64,000 bases of DNA from Magnetofaba australis IT-1. GTDB taxonomy: Bacteria; Pseudomonadota; Magnetococcia; Magnetococcales; Magnetococcaceae. The stretch covers positions 1 to 64,000 of the forward strand of contig NZ_LVJN01000020.1 in assembly GCF_002109495.1 (NCBI RefSeq), in the 5' to 3' direction. Position 1 is the first letter of the stretch. Each line of letters opens with the position of its first letter. The notes under the pieces were generated by a model that searched no databases, was not told where the DNA came from, and saw nothing but the letters and a program-made list of their open reading frames with translations. The translations under genes and the position numbers were made by a program. Below are positions 35,113 to 43,542 of the stretch, piece by piece.

Positions 35113-36000
35113 ATGTGGAACATCGCTCAAACCGTTGACGCTATTCCGTTTCCGCTGCTGCGTGAGTCGCTGCGGCTGATGCGCGTGGACAAACCCATTG
35201 GCACCTGGCTGGTGTTCTGGCCGGCGCTGTGGGGGGTGGCCGCGGCCAGCTTTCCGGCGCAACCGGACTGGCTGCTGATGGCGGTGTTCGGCATCGGCGC
35301 GTTTGTGATGCGCTCGGCGGGGTGCGTCATCAACGACATCGCCGACCGCGACTTCGACCCCCATGTGGAGCGCACCAAACAGCGCCCGCTGGCGGCGGGA
35401 CGCATCAGCATGCGCGCGGCGGTGGGGCTGCTGATTCTGCTGCTGGTCATTGCGCTGTTTCTGGCGTTTCAACTCAACTGGCTGGCGCTGCAACTCTCGG
35501 TGGGCGGCGCGCTGCTGGCGCTGACCTACCCGTTCACCAAACGCATCATTCACACGCCGCAACTCTATCTGGGCGCGGCCTTCGGTTGGGCGGTGATCAT
35601 GGCCTGGGCCGCCACTGCGGGCGCGGTGACGCTGGACGCCTGGATTCTGTTCGCCTCCATCCTCACCTGGGCCACCGGTTACGACACCCTCTATGGCATG
35701 GTGGATCGCGAGGACGACCTGAAGATCGGGGTCAAATCCACCGCCATATTCTTTGGCCGCTTCGACTTGGCGGCGGTGGCCGGATTCTACGCGCTGACCC
35801 TGCTGCTGTGGGCGCTGTTTGGCTGGCGATTGGGCTTTGGTTGGTCTTATGGGATCGCCTGGCTCGGCTGCGCGGCGCATATGGCGCTGCAGATCGTGCG
35901 TTGCCGTAAACGGGAGCGGGACACGCTGTTCAACGCCTTTTTGAGTAACAGCCAACTGGGCTTGCCGCTGCTATTGGGCATTCTGCTGGCCGCATACTGA
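35113..36000 (+). CDS. ubiA: 4-hydroxybenzoate octaprenyltransferase
   Basis: The 295-residue polytopic UbiA prenyltransferase carries both aspartate-rich motifs: NDIADRDFDPHVERTKQRP (about residues 72-90) and DTLYGMVDREDDLKIG. About eight membrane helices are apparent. It joins a polyprenyl chain to 4-hydroxybenzoate. ATG 35113 is preferred to the in-frame TTG at 35086. With ubiC upstream and ubiD downstream it defines a ubiquinone segment. Confidence 0.95.
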   Translation: MWNIAQTVDAIPFPLLRESLRLMRVDKPIGTWLVFWPALWGVAAASFPAQPDWLLMAVFGIGAFVMRSAGCVINDIADRDFDPHVERTKQRPLAAGRISMRAAVGLLILLLVIALFLAFQLNWLALQLSVGGALLALTYPFTKRIIHTPQLYLGAAFGWAVIMAWAATAGAVTLDAWILFASILTWATGYDTLYGMVDREDDLKIGVKSTAIFFGRFDLAAVAGFYALTLLLWALFGWRLGFGWSYGIAWLGCAAHMALQIVRCRKRERDTLFNAFLSNSQLGLPLLLGILLAAY

Positions 36001-36114
36001 GGGGTTTGCGGTTGTGAGCGTGCTGGAATTTTCTTTGCCCGGTATGCCGGTTGGCTTATCCTGAAGCCGTTTTGCATGACCCGTTCCCGCTGGACCGTTG
36101 GAAGGAGGCGAGAC

Positions 36115-37083
36115 GTGACGGATTCGCCCGCCAAGCAGAAGCCCCCACAAGTTCTGGTTGTGGATGACCAGATCATCAATGTTGAGATCCTCACCGACTA
36201 TCTGAAACAGGAGGGCTACAGCGTCTCTGTGGCTCGTGACGGCGCCACCGCGCTGCGCGTTCTGGAGCGCAAACCGCGCGATTTTGACGCCGTGCTGCTG
36301 GACCGTATGATGCCGAAGATGGATGGCATCGAGGTGCTCAAACGCATCAAGGCGCACCCCGAGATGCATCTGGTTCCGGTGATCATGCAGACCGCCAAAT
36401 CCGCCCAGGCGGAGATTCTGGAGGGGTTGCGAGCGGGCGCCCACTACTACCTCACCAAACCGCTGCGCCGGGAGATGCTGCTGGCGGTGGTGAATACGGC
36501 GGTGGGGGATTACAGAGACTATAAATCGATGCAGGAGCGCGCCGAACGCGCCCTGCGCGAGGCGCGCGACAGCATCGCCAGCATCCGTTTGCTGGAACAG
36601 GGGCGCTTTCGTTTTCGCCATCTCTCCGATGCGCAGAGTCTGGCGGCGCTGCTGGCCAACCTGTTTCCCGATTCACAACGGGCGGCGGTGGGGCTTTCGG
36701 AGCTGCTGATCAACGCTGTGGAGCATGGCAATCTGCAGATCACCTACGCCGAGAAGGGGCAACTCCTGACCAATCGGCGGCTGCTGTGGATGGAAGAGGT
36801 GGAGCGGCGTCTGGCGTTGCCGGAATATGCCGACAAGTATGTGGAAGTGACCTTGCAACACAGCGCCGAGCGCCTGAGCGTGACCATTCGCGACGCTGGC
36901 GACGGCTTCAACTGGGCCGACTATCTGGAGTTTGACCCCAAGCGCGCCTTCGATCCCCATGGACGCGGCATCGCCATGGCCCGCGCCATGAGCTTTGATA
37001 CCCTGCAATACAACGACGTGGGCAATGAAGTCACCGTCACGGTCAACCTCGCCTCAGAAGAAAACGTCGCCTCCTCATCATGA
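36115..37083 (+). CDS. Receiver domain fused to RsbW-like HATPase
   Basis: In the 322-residue protein, residues 1-120 form a full REC domain (VLVVDDQIIN, phospho-Asp in AVLLDRMMPKMDG, PVIMQTA, YLTKP). Residues about 165-310 form a histidine-kinase-like ATPase of the anti-sigma/RsbW type (SELLINAVEHGNL, IRDAGDGFNW, HGRGIAMARAM) without a HisKA domain. AAGGAGG at 36102-36108 fixes GTG 36115 as start. The last four bases overlap ubiD (ATGA). It probably controls a partner by phosphorylation or sequestration; no sigma factor is in view. Confidence 0.88.
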   Translation: MTDSPAKQKPPQVLVVDDQIINVEILTDYLKQEGYSVSVARDGATALRVLERKPRDFDAVLLDRMMPKMDGIEVLKRIKAHPEMHLVPVIMQTAKSAQAEILEGLRAGAHYYLTKPLRREMLLAVVNTAVGDYRDYKSMQERAERALREARDSIASIRLLEQGRFRFRHLSDAQSLAALLANLFPDSQRAAVGLSELLINAVEHGNLQITYAEKGQLLTNRRLLWMEEVERRLALPEYADKYVEVTLQHSAERLSVTIRDAGDGFNWADYLEFDPKRAFDPHGRGIAMARAMSFDTLQYNDVGNEVTVTVNLASEENVASSS

Positions 37084-38942
37084 GCCAAACCGCCTCTTCC
37101 GCCCCCAAAGCGTTTGCCGATCTGCGCGCATTCATCACCATGCTGGAGCAGCGCGGCGAGTTGATCCGCATCGACCGTGCGGTGGACCCCAATCTGGAGA
37201 TCACCGAAATCAGCACCCGCTTGCTGGCCGAAGGCGGCCCAGCGGTGCTGTTCACCAACCCGGTGGGCGGGCGGATGCCGGTGTTAGCCAATCTGTTCGG
37301 CTCCCAGGAGCGGGTGGGGCTGGCGGTGGGGCAGTCGCTGGAGGGGCTGTCGGAGCTGGGCGAGCTGCTGGCGTGGCTGAAACAGCCGGAGCCCCCCACG
37401 GGCGGCATCGGCAGTCTATGGGAGATTGCGCGCAATCTCAGCCGCGTGCGCCACATGCCCACCCGACGCCTGCGCCGGGCGCCGTGGATGGCGCAGAGCT
37501 TCGACGGCGACGCCGTGGATCTGGGCATGCTGCCGCTGATGACCTGCTGGCCGGGCGATGTGGGGCCGCTGATCACCTGGCCGTTGGTGATCACCCAGGG
37601 CCCCGACGGCGGACCAGTGAATATCGGCATCTACCGCATGCAGCCCATTGGGCGCAATCGCCTGATCATGCGCTGGCTCAAACATCGCGGCGGGGCGCAA
37701 CATGCGCGCGCGTTCCACAAGCCGATTCCGGTGGCGGTGGCCATCGGCGCCGATCCAGGGACCATTCTGGCGGCGGTCACCCCGGTGCCCGACACCCTCT
37801 CTGAATACGCCTTTGGCGGATTGATGCGGGAGAAGCGCATCCCTATCGTCAAATCCGCGCTCTCCGGCCTGCCCATTCCCGCCTCCGCCGAGATCGTGCT
37901 GGAGGGGACGGTGGATCTCAATGACGTGGCCGATGAAGGCCCCTATGGCGACCACACCGGGTACTACAACGAAGTCGAGCGCTTCCCGGTGTTCACCGTG
38001 CAGCGCATGAGTCTGCGCCAGGATCCCATCTACCTCTCCACCTTTACCGGACGCCCGCCCGATGAGCCGTCGGTGCTGGCGCTGGCGCTCAACCGCGTGT
38101 TTGTGCCGCTGCTGCGCAAGCAGTTCCCGGAGATCGTCGCTTTCCACCTGCCCGCCGAGGCGTGCTCCTACCGCGCGGCGGTGATTGCGCTGAAGAAGGG
38201 CTATCCCGGCCACGCCTTCCGCGCCATGACCGGCGTATGGGGCTTTCTGCGTCAGTTCCTCTACACCAAGACGCTGTTCGTGGTGGACGCCGGGGTGGAT
38301 GTGACCGACTGGGATGCGGTGATGGATTGCGTGGCGCGCCACGTCCATCCGGGGCGCGATCTGCATGTGATCGGCAACACCCCCATCGACTATCTGGACT
38401 TTGCCTCGCCGCAGAGCAGTCTGGGGGGCAAGTTGGGGGTGGACGCCACCACCAAAATCGGCGCCGAAGCCGACATCGGCGCGCCGTTCCTGCCGCCGCC
38501 CGACGCCGCCGCGCGCTGGAGTGACGCCTTGATGGGCATCGATGGCGCGCAGAGCGTCGCCTGTCGTCCCGAGCTGGGGCTGGCGGCGCTGGCCATTGAG
38601 AAGCGCGCCGCCGGGCAATCCCGCCGCGCCATTGAGCAAGCGTGGGCCGCGCTGCCGCCGGAGATGGGTCCCAAGCAGTTGTGGATCGTCGATGGCGATA
38701 TCGACCCGCACAATTGGGATGACTTGATTTGGGTATTGGCCACCCGTTTTGACGCCAGCCGTGACCTAGCCATCGAGCCCAGCGGTTTGCGCTTTGCCTG
38801 GGATGTGACCAACAAGTTGCCCGGCGAGACCGAGCGCGAGTGGGGGACGCCCATCGTGATGCGTGATGACGTGATCCAGCGAGTCGATGCAATGTGGCCG
38901 GAGCTGGGTTTGCCGGGCGCGGGCAAGTCGATCTGGCGCTGA
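37080..38942 (+). CDS. ubiD: UbiD-family decarboxylase
   Basis: The 620-residue protein is longer than E. coli UbiD (about 497) but has the family motifs: NIGIYRMQPIGRNRLIMRW, the prenyl-FMN-binding catalytic region EIVLEGTVDLNDVADEGPYGDHTGYYN, and GGKLGVDATTKIG. It decarboxylates 3-polyprenyl-4-hydroxybenzoate in ubiquinone synthesis and needs prenylated FMN from a UbiX partner not seen here. Its start overlaps the receiver-HATPase gene by four bases. The C-terminal 100 residues carry most of the extra length. Confidence 0.9.
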   Translation: MSQTASSAPKAFADLRAFITMLEQRGELIRIDRAVDPNLEITEISTRLLAEGGPAVLFTNPVGGRMPVLANLFGSQERVGLAVGQSLEGLSELGELLAWLKQPEPPTGGIGSLWEIARNLSRVRHMPTRRLRRAPWMAQSFDGDAVDLGMLPLMTCWPGDVGPLITWPLVITQGPDGGPVNIGIYRMQPIGRNRLIMRWLKHRGGAQHARAFHKPIPVAVAIGADPGTILAAVTPVPDTLSEYAFGGLMREKRIPIVKSALSGLPIPASAEIVLEGTVDLNDVADEGPYGDHTGYYNEVERFPVFTVQRMSLRQDPIYLSTFTGRPPDEPSVLALALNRVFVPLLRKQFPEIVAFHLPAEACSYRAAVIALKKGYPGHAFRAMTGVWGFLRQFLYTKTLFVVDAGVDVTDWDAVMDCVARHVHPGRDLHVIGNTPIDYLDFASPQSSLGGKLGVDATTKIGAEADIGAPFLPPPDAAARWSDALMGIDGAQSVACRPELGLAALAIEKRAAGQSRRAIEQAWAALPPEMGPKQLWIVDGDIDPHNWDDLIWVLATRFDASRDLAIEPSGLRFAWDVTNKLPGETEREWGTPIVMRDDVIQRVDAMWPELGLPGAGKSIWR

Positions 38943-38946
38943 GCCA

Positions 38947-39213
38947 AATTGGCCGCCGACTGGTCGGCGGCGGGGTCTGGGGTCCGCGACCCCAGCGGGG
39001 TGTGGGGCGGCGCCCCACGGTGTGGCAGTTGTCTTTGGCCGTTTCCCCAGCAAGAGAGTTTGAGCCAGTAAGAGGTTAGGGGAAAATCTCAGAATGACGA
39101 GCCAGCACGGAGGCCGTCGGGGAAACGGCAGTGAGCGATATGGCGGCGAAGCCGCCAGGAGCGAATGCCGTAGATCTCTGAGCCAGGGAAAGTTGAAGAG
39201 TGTTTGTGGCAAA
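38947..39213 (+). repeat. R1 fragment plus R2 repeat
   Basis: R1 hairpins (GCCGCCGACTGGTCGGCGGC, CTGGGGTCCGCGACCCCAG, GTGGGGCGGCGCCCCAC) begin five bases after the ubiD stop. A linker CAGTTGTCTTTGGCCGTTTC joins them to R2 (39046-39213), with GAGCCAGTAAGAGG, GAGCCAGCACGGAGGCC, GTCGGGGAAACGGCAGTGAGC and AGGGAAAGTTGAAGAGTGT. The order matches the 17.2-17.4-kb copy. Confidence 0.9.
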
Positions 39214-39283
39214 GTAAATCCGGCAATTAACCAATAAACTCAGGCTATTGTATGAGCCACCAAAGGAGGCGGCAAAAAAGCGC

Positions 39284-39312
39284 TTGACTTGCAAATGAGA
39301 AACATTATCGTT
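39284..39312 (+). promoter_or_regulatory. Promoter with Fur-box-like operator
   Basis: GCAAATGAGAAACATTATC (39291-39309) matches the classical 19-bp Fur box at 15 of 19 positions. It overlaps TTGACT (39284-39289) and a weak -10 TATCGT (39306-39311), 40 bases before the DUF2325 start. Iron repression is the natural reading. Confidence 0.7.
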
Positions 39313-39348
39313 AGCAGCACGTTTCGACTCTGCTGATGAGGCCATTCC

Positions 39349-40581
39349 ATGTGCAAATTGTCTTCCGATACCGTCTCCTCTGTGGGCGCGACCGCGCCTG
39401 TCAAACCGCTCTCCAACGGCAAACGGCGCAAGCTGTGGCAAGTGGATGAGCGACTCATCTGCCCCATTATCGGCACCTGCTTTTCTATTGAAGCATTACG
39501 CGCCCACGCCAACCGCACCCACTCCTCCGTGGAGACGGCCAGCGACTTCGAGGTTCACGCCACCGCCACCGCCTCAGCCAAACAGAGTGGCCGTCTGGGT
39601 AAACTCCTCAACAAAGCGTTGGACCGTCAACATACGCGCAGCCTGAGCCGCGCCAAGCAGATTCGCGATAGCCAGGGTTTGCTGGAGTGGTGGCGCGAGG
39701 CGGTGCAGAGCGGACGGGTGGCCGGGCCGTTGTGGGCCATCGCTTCGCATCCGCATGCTGATGAGACCTGCTTGAGCCAGGTGTATGGCGATATCCATAT
39801 GCTCTCCCATCTGCATGGGGCCAATGCGCGGGCGCGGCTGACGCAGCAGGCCGATGCGCAACAGGCGCAGGAGCAGTTGCGCGCCGAAGTGGAGGCGCTG
39901 AAAACGCGCCTGCATCAGACGGTGCGCGATCGCGACGCCAACTTGTTGCGCTTGCGCGAGGAGAATCGCGCTCTGCAGGCGCGTTTGGATCTGCTCAACA
40001 CCCGCGCCGAGCGGGATCAGCAGGCCGAAAGCGCAGAGAGCGCCCTGATGCTGCAAGGGGCGGTGCAGGCCATGGAGCGGCTCGAGGGCGAGCGCGCGGT
40101 GTTGAAGATGGATCTCACCGCCGAGCGGGAGCGGGCGGATCTGCTGATGCAGAGAGCCGATGAGATGGAGCAGGAGCGCGATGCGTTGGAGAGCGCCATT
40201 CAGACTCTGTTGGCGCCCACTTGCGAGAATTCAGGCGCGTGTGATGGCAAACAGTGCGCGCATCCAGACCTGAAGGGGCGTTGCCTGCTTTATGTGGGTG
40301 GGGTGACCCATCTGCGCGGGCGCTATCGGGATCTGGTCAAGCGCTATAACGGGCGTTTGATCCACCATGATGGCGGGGTGGGGGATGGCGCGGCGCGGTT
40401 GGAGAGTCTGATGAGTCGCGCCGATCTGGTGATCTGCCCGGTGGATTGCGTCAGTCACGATGCGTGTTTGCGCAGCAAGAAGTATTGCAAGCACAATGGC
40501 AAGCCGTTCATTTCGCTGCGCAGCTCGGGGTTGGCGTCATTGACCCGCGAACTCCACACCATGGTGATGACCAGGCATTGA
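39349..40581 (+). CDS. DUF2325 protein with long coiled coil
   Basis: The 410-residue protein has an N-terminal region (1-100) containing CPIIGTCFSIEALR, a coiled coil (about 165-290) of heptad-rich Glu/Arg/Leu sequence, and a C-terminal DUF2325 domain (LLYVGGVTHLRGRYRDLV, LIHHDGGVGDG, VICPVDCVSHDACLRSKKYCKHNGKPF). Several cysteines and histidines in DUF2325 suggest metal or redox chemistry. The Fur-box-like promoter implies expression under iron limitation. The molecular function is unknown. Confidence 0.88.
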   Translation: MCKLSSDTVSSVGATAPVKPLSNGKRRKLWQVDERLICPIIGTCFSIEALRAHANRTHSSVETASDFEVHATATASAKQSGRLGKLLNKALDRQHTRSLSRAKQIRDSQGLLEWWREAVQSGRVAGPLWAIASHPHADETCLSQVYGDIHMLSHLHGANARARLTQQADAQQAQEQLRAEVEALKTRLHQTVRDRDANLLRLREENRALQARLDLLNTRAERDQQAESAESALMLQGAVQAMERLEGERAVLKMDLTAERERADLLMQRADEMEQERDALESAIQTLLAPTCENSGACDGKQCAHPDLKGRCLLYVGGVTHLRGRYRDLVKRYNGRLIHHDGGVGDGAARLESLMSRADLVICPVDCVSHDACLRSKKYCKHNGKPFISLRSSGLASLTRELHTMVMTRH

Positions 40582-40587
40582 TCTATA

Positions 40588-40893
40588 GTGGGTCGAAACC
40601 AAAACTGCTCAAAACGGCCAATGTTTGCGTGACGTAGATTGAGCTTGCGCTGACTATTGGCCGCCGACTGGTCGGCGGCGGGGTCTGGGGGCTGCGCCCC
40701 CAGCGGGTATGGGCGGAGCCCATGGTTTGGTCTTTGGGAGCTCGAGGGCAAAGCCCTCGATATCTTTCATTATCCAAAAACCGAGCATGTCCGATTCTCG
40801 GTTTGACTTACTATAACGAGGGTCCAGGGAAATCATTTCCCTGGCGGGTTAAGGGCGGAGCCCTTATGGGGTCTGGGGCAAAGCCCCAGTCTC
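40588..40893. repeat. R1 element (minus) and E module (plus) between convergent genes
   Basis: 40768-40588, read on the minus strand, has GAGGGCTTTGCCCTC, ATGGGCTCCGCCCAT, CTGGGGGCGCAGCCCCCAG and CCGCCGACCAGTCGGCGG, then the tail to CACTATAG. The leader GAGAATCGGACATGCTCGG matches the 34.7-kb copy. An E module in the opposite orientation follows (40818-40893). Together they fill the gap between the DUF2325 stop and the EF-G-like stop. Confidence 0.9.
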
Positions 40894-40958
40894 TCCAAGC
40901 ATCCAAAAAACAATACAGGGAGGAGAAGAACATCCTGCTCCCCCCGTTATTGCTAGAA

Positions 40959-43034
40959 TTAGCCCTTATCTTCCAGCGCCTTGCGGGCGATGTGGCTGGG
41001 CACTTCCTGATAGTAGCCGGTCTGCATGGTGTAGAGACCGCGCCCGGAGGTCAGCGCGTTCAAGGTGTTGCCATAATCCAGCACCTCGGCCATGGGGACT
41101 TCGGCCAGAATTACCTGGGCCCCGCCACGGGGATTGACGCCGGTGATCTTGCCGCGGCGGGAGTTCAGATCGCCGATGACGTCGCCCATGCTCTCATCGG
41201 GGGAGACCACTTCCATGGCCATCACCGGCTCCAGCAGCACCGAGCCGCCCTCGTCCATGGCGTTCTTGAAGGCGATGGAGCCGGCGCTGCGGAAGGCGTT
41301 GTCGGAGCTGTCCACCGAGTGGTGGGAGCCGTCCACCAGCTTCACCTTCACATCCACCACCGGATAGCCGCCGACGATGCCCTTGGACATGGCGTCGATG
41401 ACGCCCTTCTCCACCGCCGGGATGAAGTTGCGCGGAATGACGCCGCCGACGATTTTGTTCTCGAACACAAAGCCTTCGCCGCGCGCCAGCGGCTCCACTT
41501 CGATCCAGCAGTCGCCGAACTGACCGCGTCCGCCAGACTGCTTCTTGAGCTTGCCCTGCACCCGACACGCCTTGGTGAGGGTTTCGTGATAGGGCACCTT
41601 GGGCGCCTTGAGGGTGGCTTTGGCGTTGTACTTGCGCTCCAGACGATCCAGCACCACCGCCAGATGGGTCTGGCCCATGCCCGCCAGAATCAGCTCCTTG
41701 GTCTCATCGTCGCGATGCACGCGGATGGTGGGATCCTCCTCGCACAGCTTCTGCAACCCCTGGGAGACCTTGTCTTCGCTCTTGGAGTCCACCTCCACCG
41801 CATAGGCCAGCGCAGGCTCCTGGTAGCGCACGCGATGATAGTGAATGGGGTTGTCGGCATCGCACAGGGTGTCGCCGGTGTGGGTGTCGGACAGGCGCGC
41901 AATGGCGCCGATCTGCCCCGCCTCCAGGTGCGACACCTGGGTCATCTCCTTGCCTTCGATGCGATAGAGATGGCCGCCCTTCTCCTTCACCCCCCGGGTG
42001 GCGTTGAGAATGGGGGAGTCGGCCTTGAGCACGCCGGAGAAGACCCGCACCATGTTCATTTTGCCCGCAAACGGGTCGATGACGGTTTTAAAGGTGACCG
42101 CCGACATGGGCTCGGATACATCCGGCTGACGCGCAATCTCGCGCTCATGGTTCTCAGGATCCACCCCCACCAACGGTTTGAGGGCGGCTTTATCCACCGG
42201 GCTGGGCAGATAGTTGACGATGGCGTTGGCCAGCGCGCGACAGCCGATGTTCATCGCCCCGGAGCCGCAGAACATGGGCAGCAGACGACGGGTCATCACC
42301 GCCTCCTTCAAACCGGCGTGGAGCTGCTCCTCGGTGGGCTCCTGGCCGTTCTCCAGATAGGCTTCCAACAGCTCGTCGTCGCCCTCGACGATCTTCTCCA
42401 CCAGCTCGGCGCGGTAGTGTTCGGCGTCGGCGCGGGCCTCTTCGGGCAGCTCAATCTGCTCGAACACCCCCTCCTTGGCCGACCACGCGGTCATGGGGAT
42501 CAGGTCGACGATGCCATGGAAGTCGTCGCCATTGCCGATGGGGATGGTCAGCGGCAGGGTGGTGACGCCCAGGTCCTGCTGAATCTGCCCCAGGGCGCGG
42601 ATGAAGTCGGCGTTGTGCTTCTCCATCTTGTTGATGAAGCCGATGGCCGGGACTTCGGCCTCCTGCACCATCTTCCAGTAGCGTTCGTTTTCGGTTTTGA
42701 CGCCGTGTACGCCGGAGTAGCACAGCACCGCGCCGCCCACCACCGACAGCACGCCGCGGGTGTGCTCCAGAAAGTCGATGTAGCCCGGGGTGTCGATGAT
42801 ATTGATGTCGTAGTCGCGCCAGGGGAAGTGTCCGATCTGCGGGCTGATGGTGATGCCGCGGGCGATCTCTTCGGGTTCGTTGCGCAGCACCGTATCGCCG
42901 CGCGCCACGTCGCCGCGTTTGCTGATGACGCCGCCGTTGAAGAACAGCGATTCGGCCAACGTGGTGGCGCCGCCGCCGCCATGGGCGAGCAGGGCGACAT
43001 TGCGGATATGGGTGGTGGCGACAGCATCGGACAT
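40959..43034 (-). CDS. Elongation factor G-like GTPase paralogue with altered P-loop
   Basis: In the 691-residue EF-G paralogue, domain I (about 1-270), domain II (about 300-400), domain III, domain IV (GGRGQFGDCWIEVEPL) and domain V (EPVMAMEVVSPDESMGDVIGDLNSRRG) are all present. The P-loop reads AHGGGGATTLAE, so the lysine of GKT/S is Ala. DTPGYIDF is kept, and the NKxD motif is NKME. AAGGAG precedes ATG 43034. It could be a nucleotide-independent translation or assembly factor. The main fusA is not in the window. Confidence 0.9.
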   Translation of the reverse strand: MSDAVATTHIRNVALLAHGGGGATTLAESLFFNGGVISKRGDVARGDTVLRNEPEEIARGITISPQIGHFPWRDYDINIIDTPGYIDFLEHTRGVLSVVGGAVLCYSGVHGVKTENERYWKMVQEAEVPAIGFINKMEKHNADFIRALGQIQQDLGVTTLPLTIPIGNGDDFHGIVDLIPMTAWSAKEGVFEQIELPEEARADAEHYRAELVEKIVEGDDELLEAYLENGQEPTEEQLHAGLKEAVMTRRLLPMFCGSGAMNIGCRALANAIVNYLPSPVDKAALKPLVGVDPENHEREIARQPDVSEPMSAVTFKTVIDPFAGKMNMVRVFSGVLKADSPILNATRGVKEKGGHLYRIEGKEMTQVSHLEAGQIGAIARLSDTHTGDTLCDADNPIHYHRVRYQEPALAYAVEVDSKSEDKVSQGLQKLCEEDPTIRVHRDDETKELILAGMGQTHLAVVLDRLERKYNAKATLKAPKVPYHETLTKACRVQGKLKKQSGGRGQFGDCWIEVEPLARGEGFVFENKIVGGVIPRNFIPAVEKGVIDAMSKGIVGGYPVVDVKVKLVDGSHHSVDSSDNAFRSAGSIAFKNAMDEGGSVLLEPVMAMEVVSPDESMGDVIGDLNSRRGKITGVNPRGGAQVILAEVPMAEVLDYGNTLNALTSGRGLYTMQTGYYQEVPSHIARKALEDKG

Positions 43035-43212
43035 GGGCGACTCCTTTGGGGTGCGTGCGGGCGTGTGCGCCGTGTGGGGCACAGGCCGCCGCGCCGAAGC
43101 AATGACGGGGAATATAGGCATCCAGTCTACTCCTCCAAACAGCGCAACCCAAGGATTGGCAAGGGGAGAAAGAGCGGATTCTGAGGGGTGATCAGAGAGG
43201 GTGAAATAGTGT

Positions 43213-43515
43213 CGCTAGCATTCAATAATGAACATATGGGCGCTGGAAGATATCGAGGGCTTTGCCCTCGAGCTCCCAAAGATCAAACCGTGGGGCGCCG
43301 CCCCACACCCCGCTGGGGTCCGCGACCCCAGACCCCGCCGCCGACCAGTCGGCGGCCAATAGTCAACGCAAGCCGAACCAGCGTCACGCAAACATTGGCC
43401 ACTCTGTGCAGTTTTGGTTTTGACTCGCTATATATTCTGATTGCCAGCAGGGGGCAAAACTCACGAAAGTCCAGGGCAGCGCCCTCATGGGGTCTGGGGC
43501 GAAGCCCCAGCATCT
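43213..43515 (+). repeat. R1 element with full leader, plus E module
   Basis: The leader GCTAGCATTCAATAATGAAC (from 43213) leads to GATATCGAGGGCTTTGCCCTC at 43249, GTGGGGCGCCGCCCCAC, CTGGGGTCCGCGACCCCAG, CCGCCGACCAGTCGGCGG and the tail CACGCAAACATTGGCCA up to GTGCAGTTTTGGTTTTGACTC (about 43430). A short E module (43467-43515) follows. It lies between the EF-G-like start and the TauE/SafE stop on the minus strand. Confidence 0.92.
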
Positions 43516-43542
43516 TAAAGCGTCCCGGAGATTTTTAGAAAA

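Noticed and set aside
37416-38711. 431-codon minus-strand frame over ubiD
   Set aside because: It is an antisense shadow with no start signal or recognisable domain.
40722-43184. 820-codon open frame antisense to the EF-G-like gene
   Set aside because: It mirrors the codon structure of a clear five-domain EF-G homologue, has no ribosome binding site and gives a His/Gly/Val-rich low-complexity translation.
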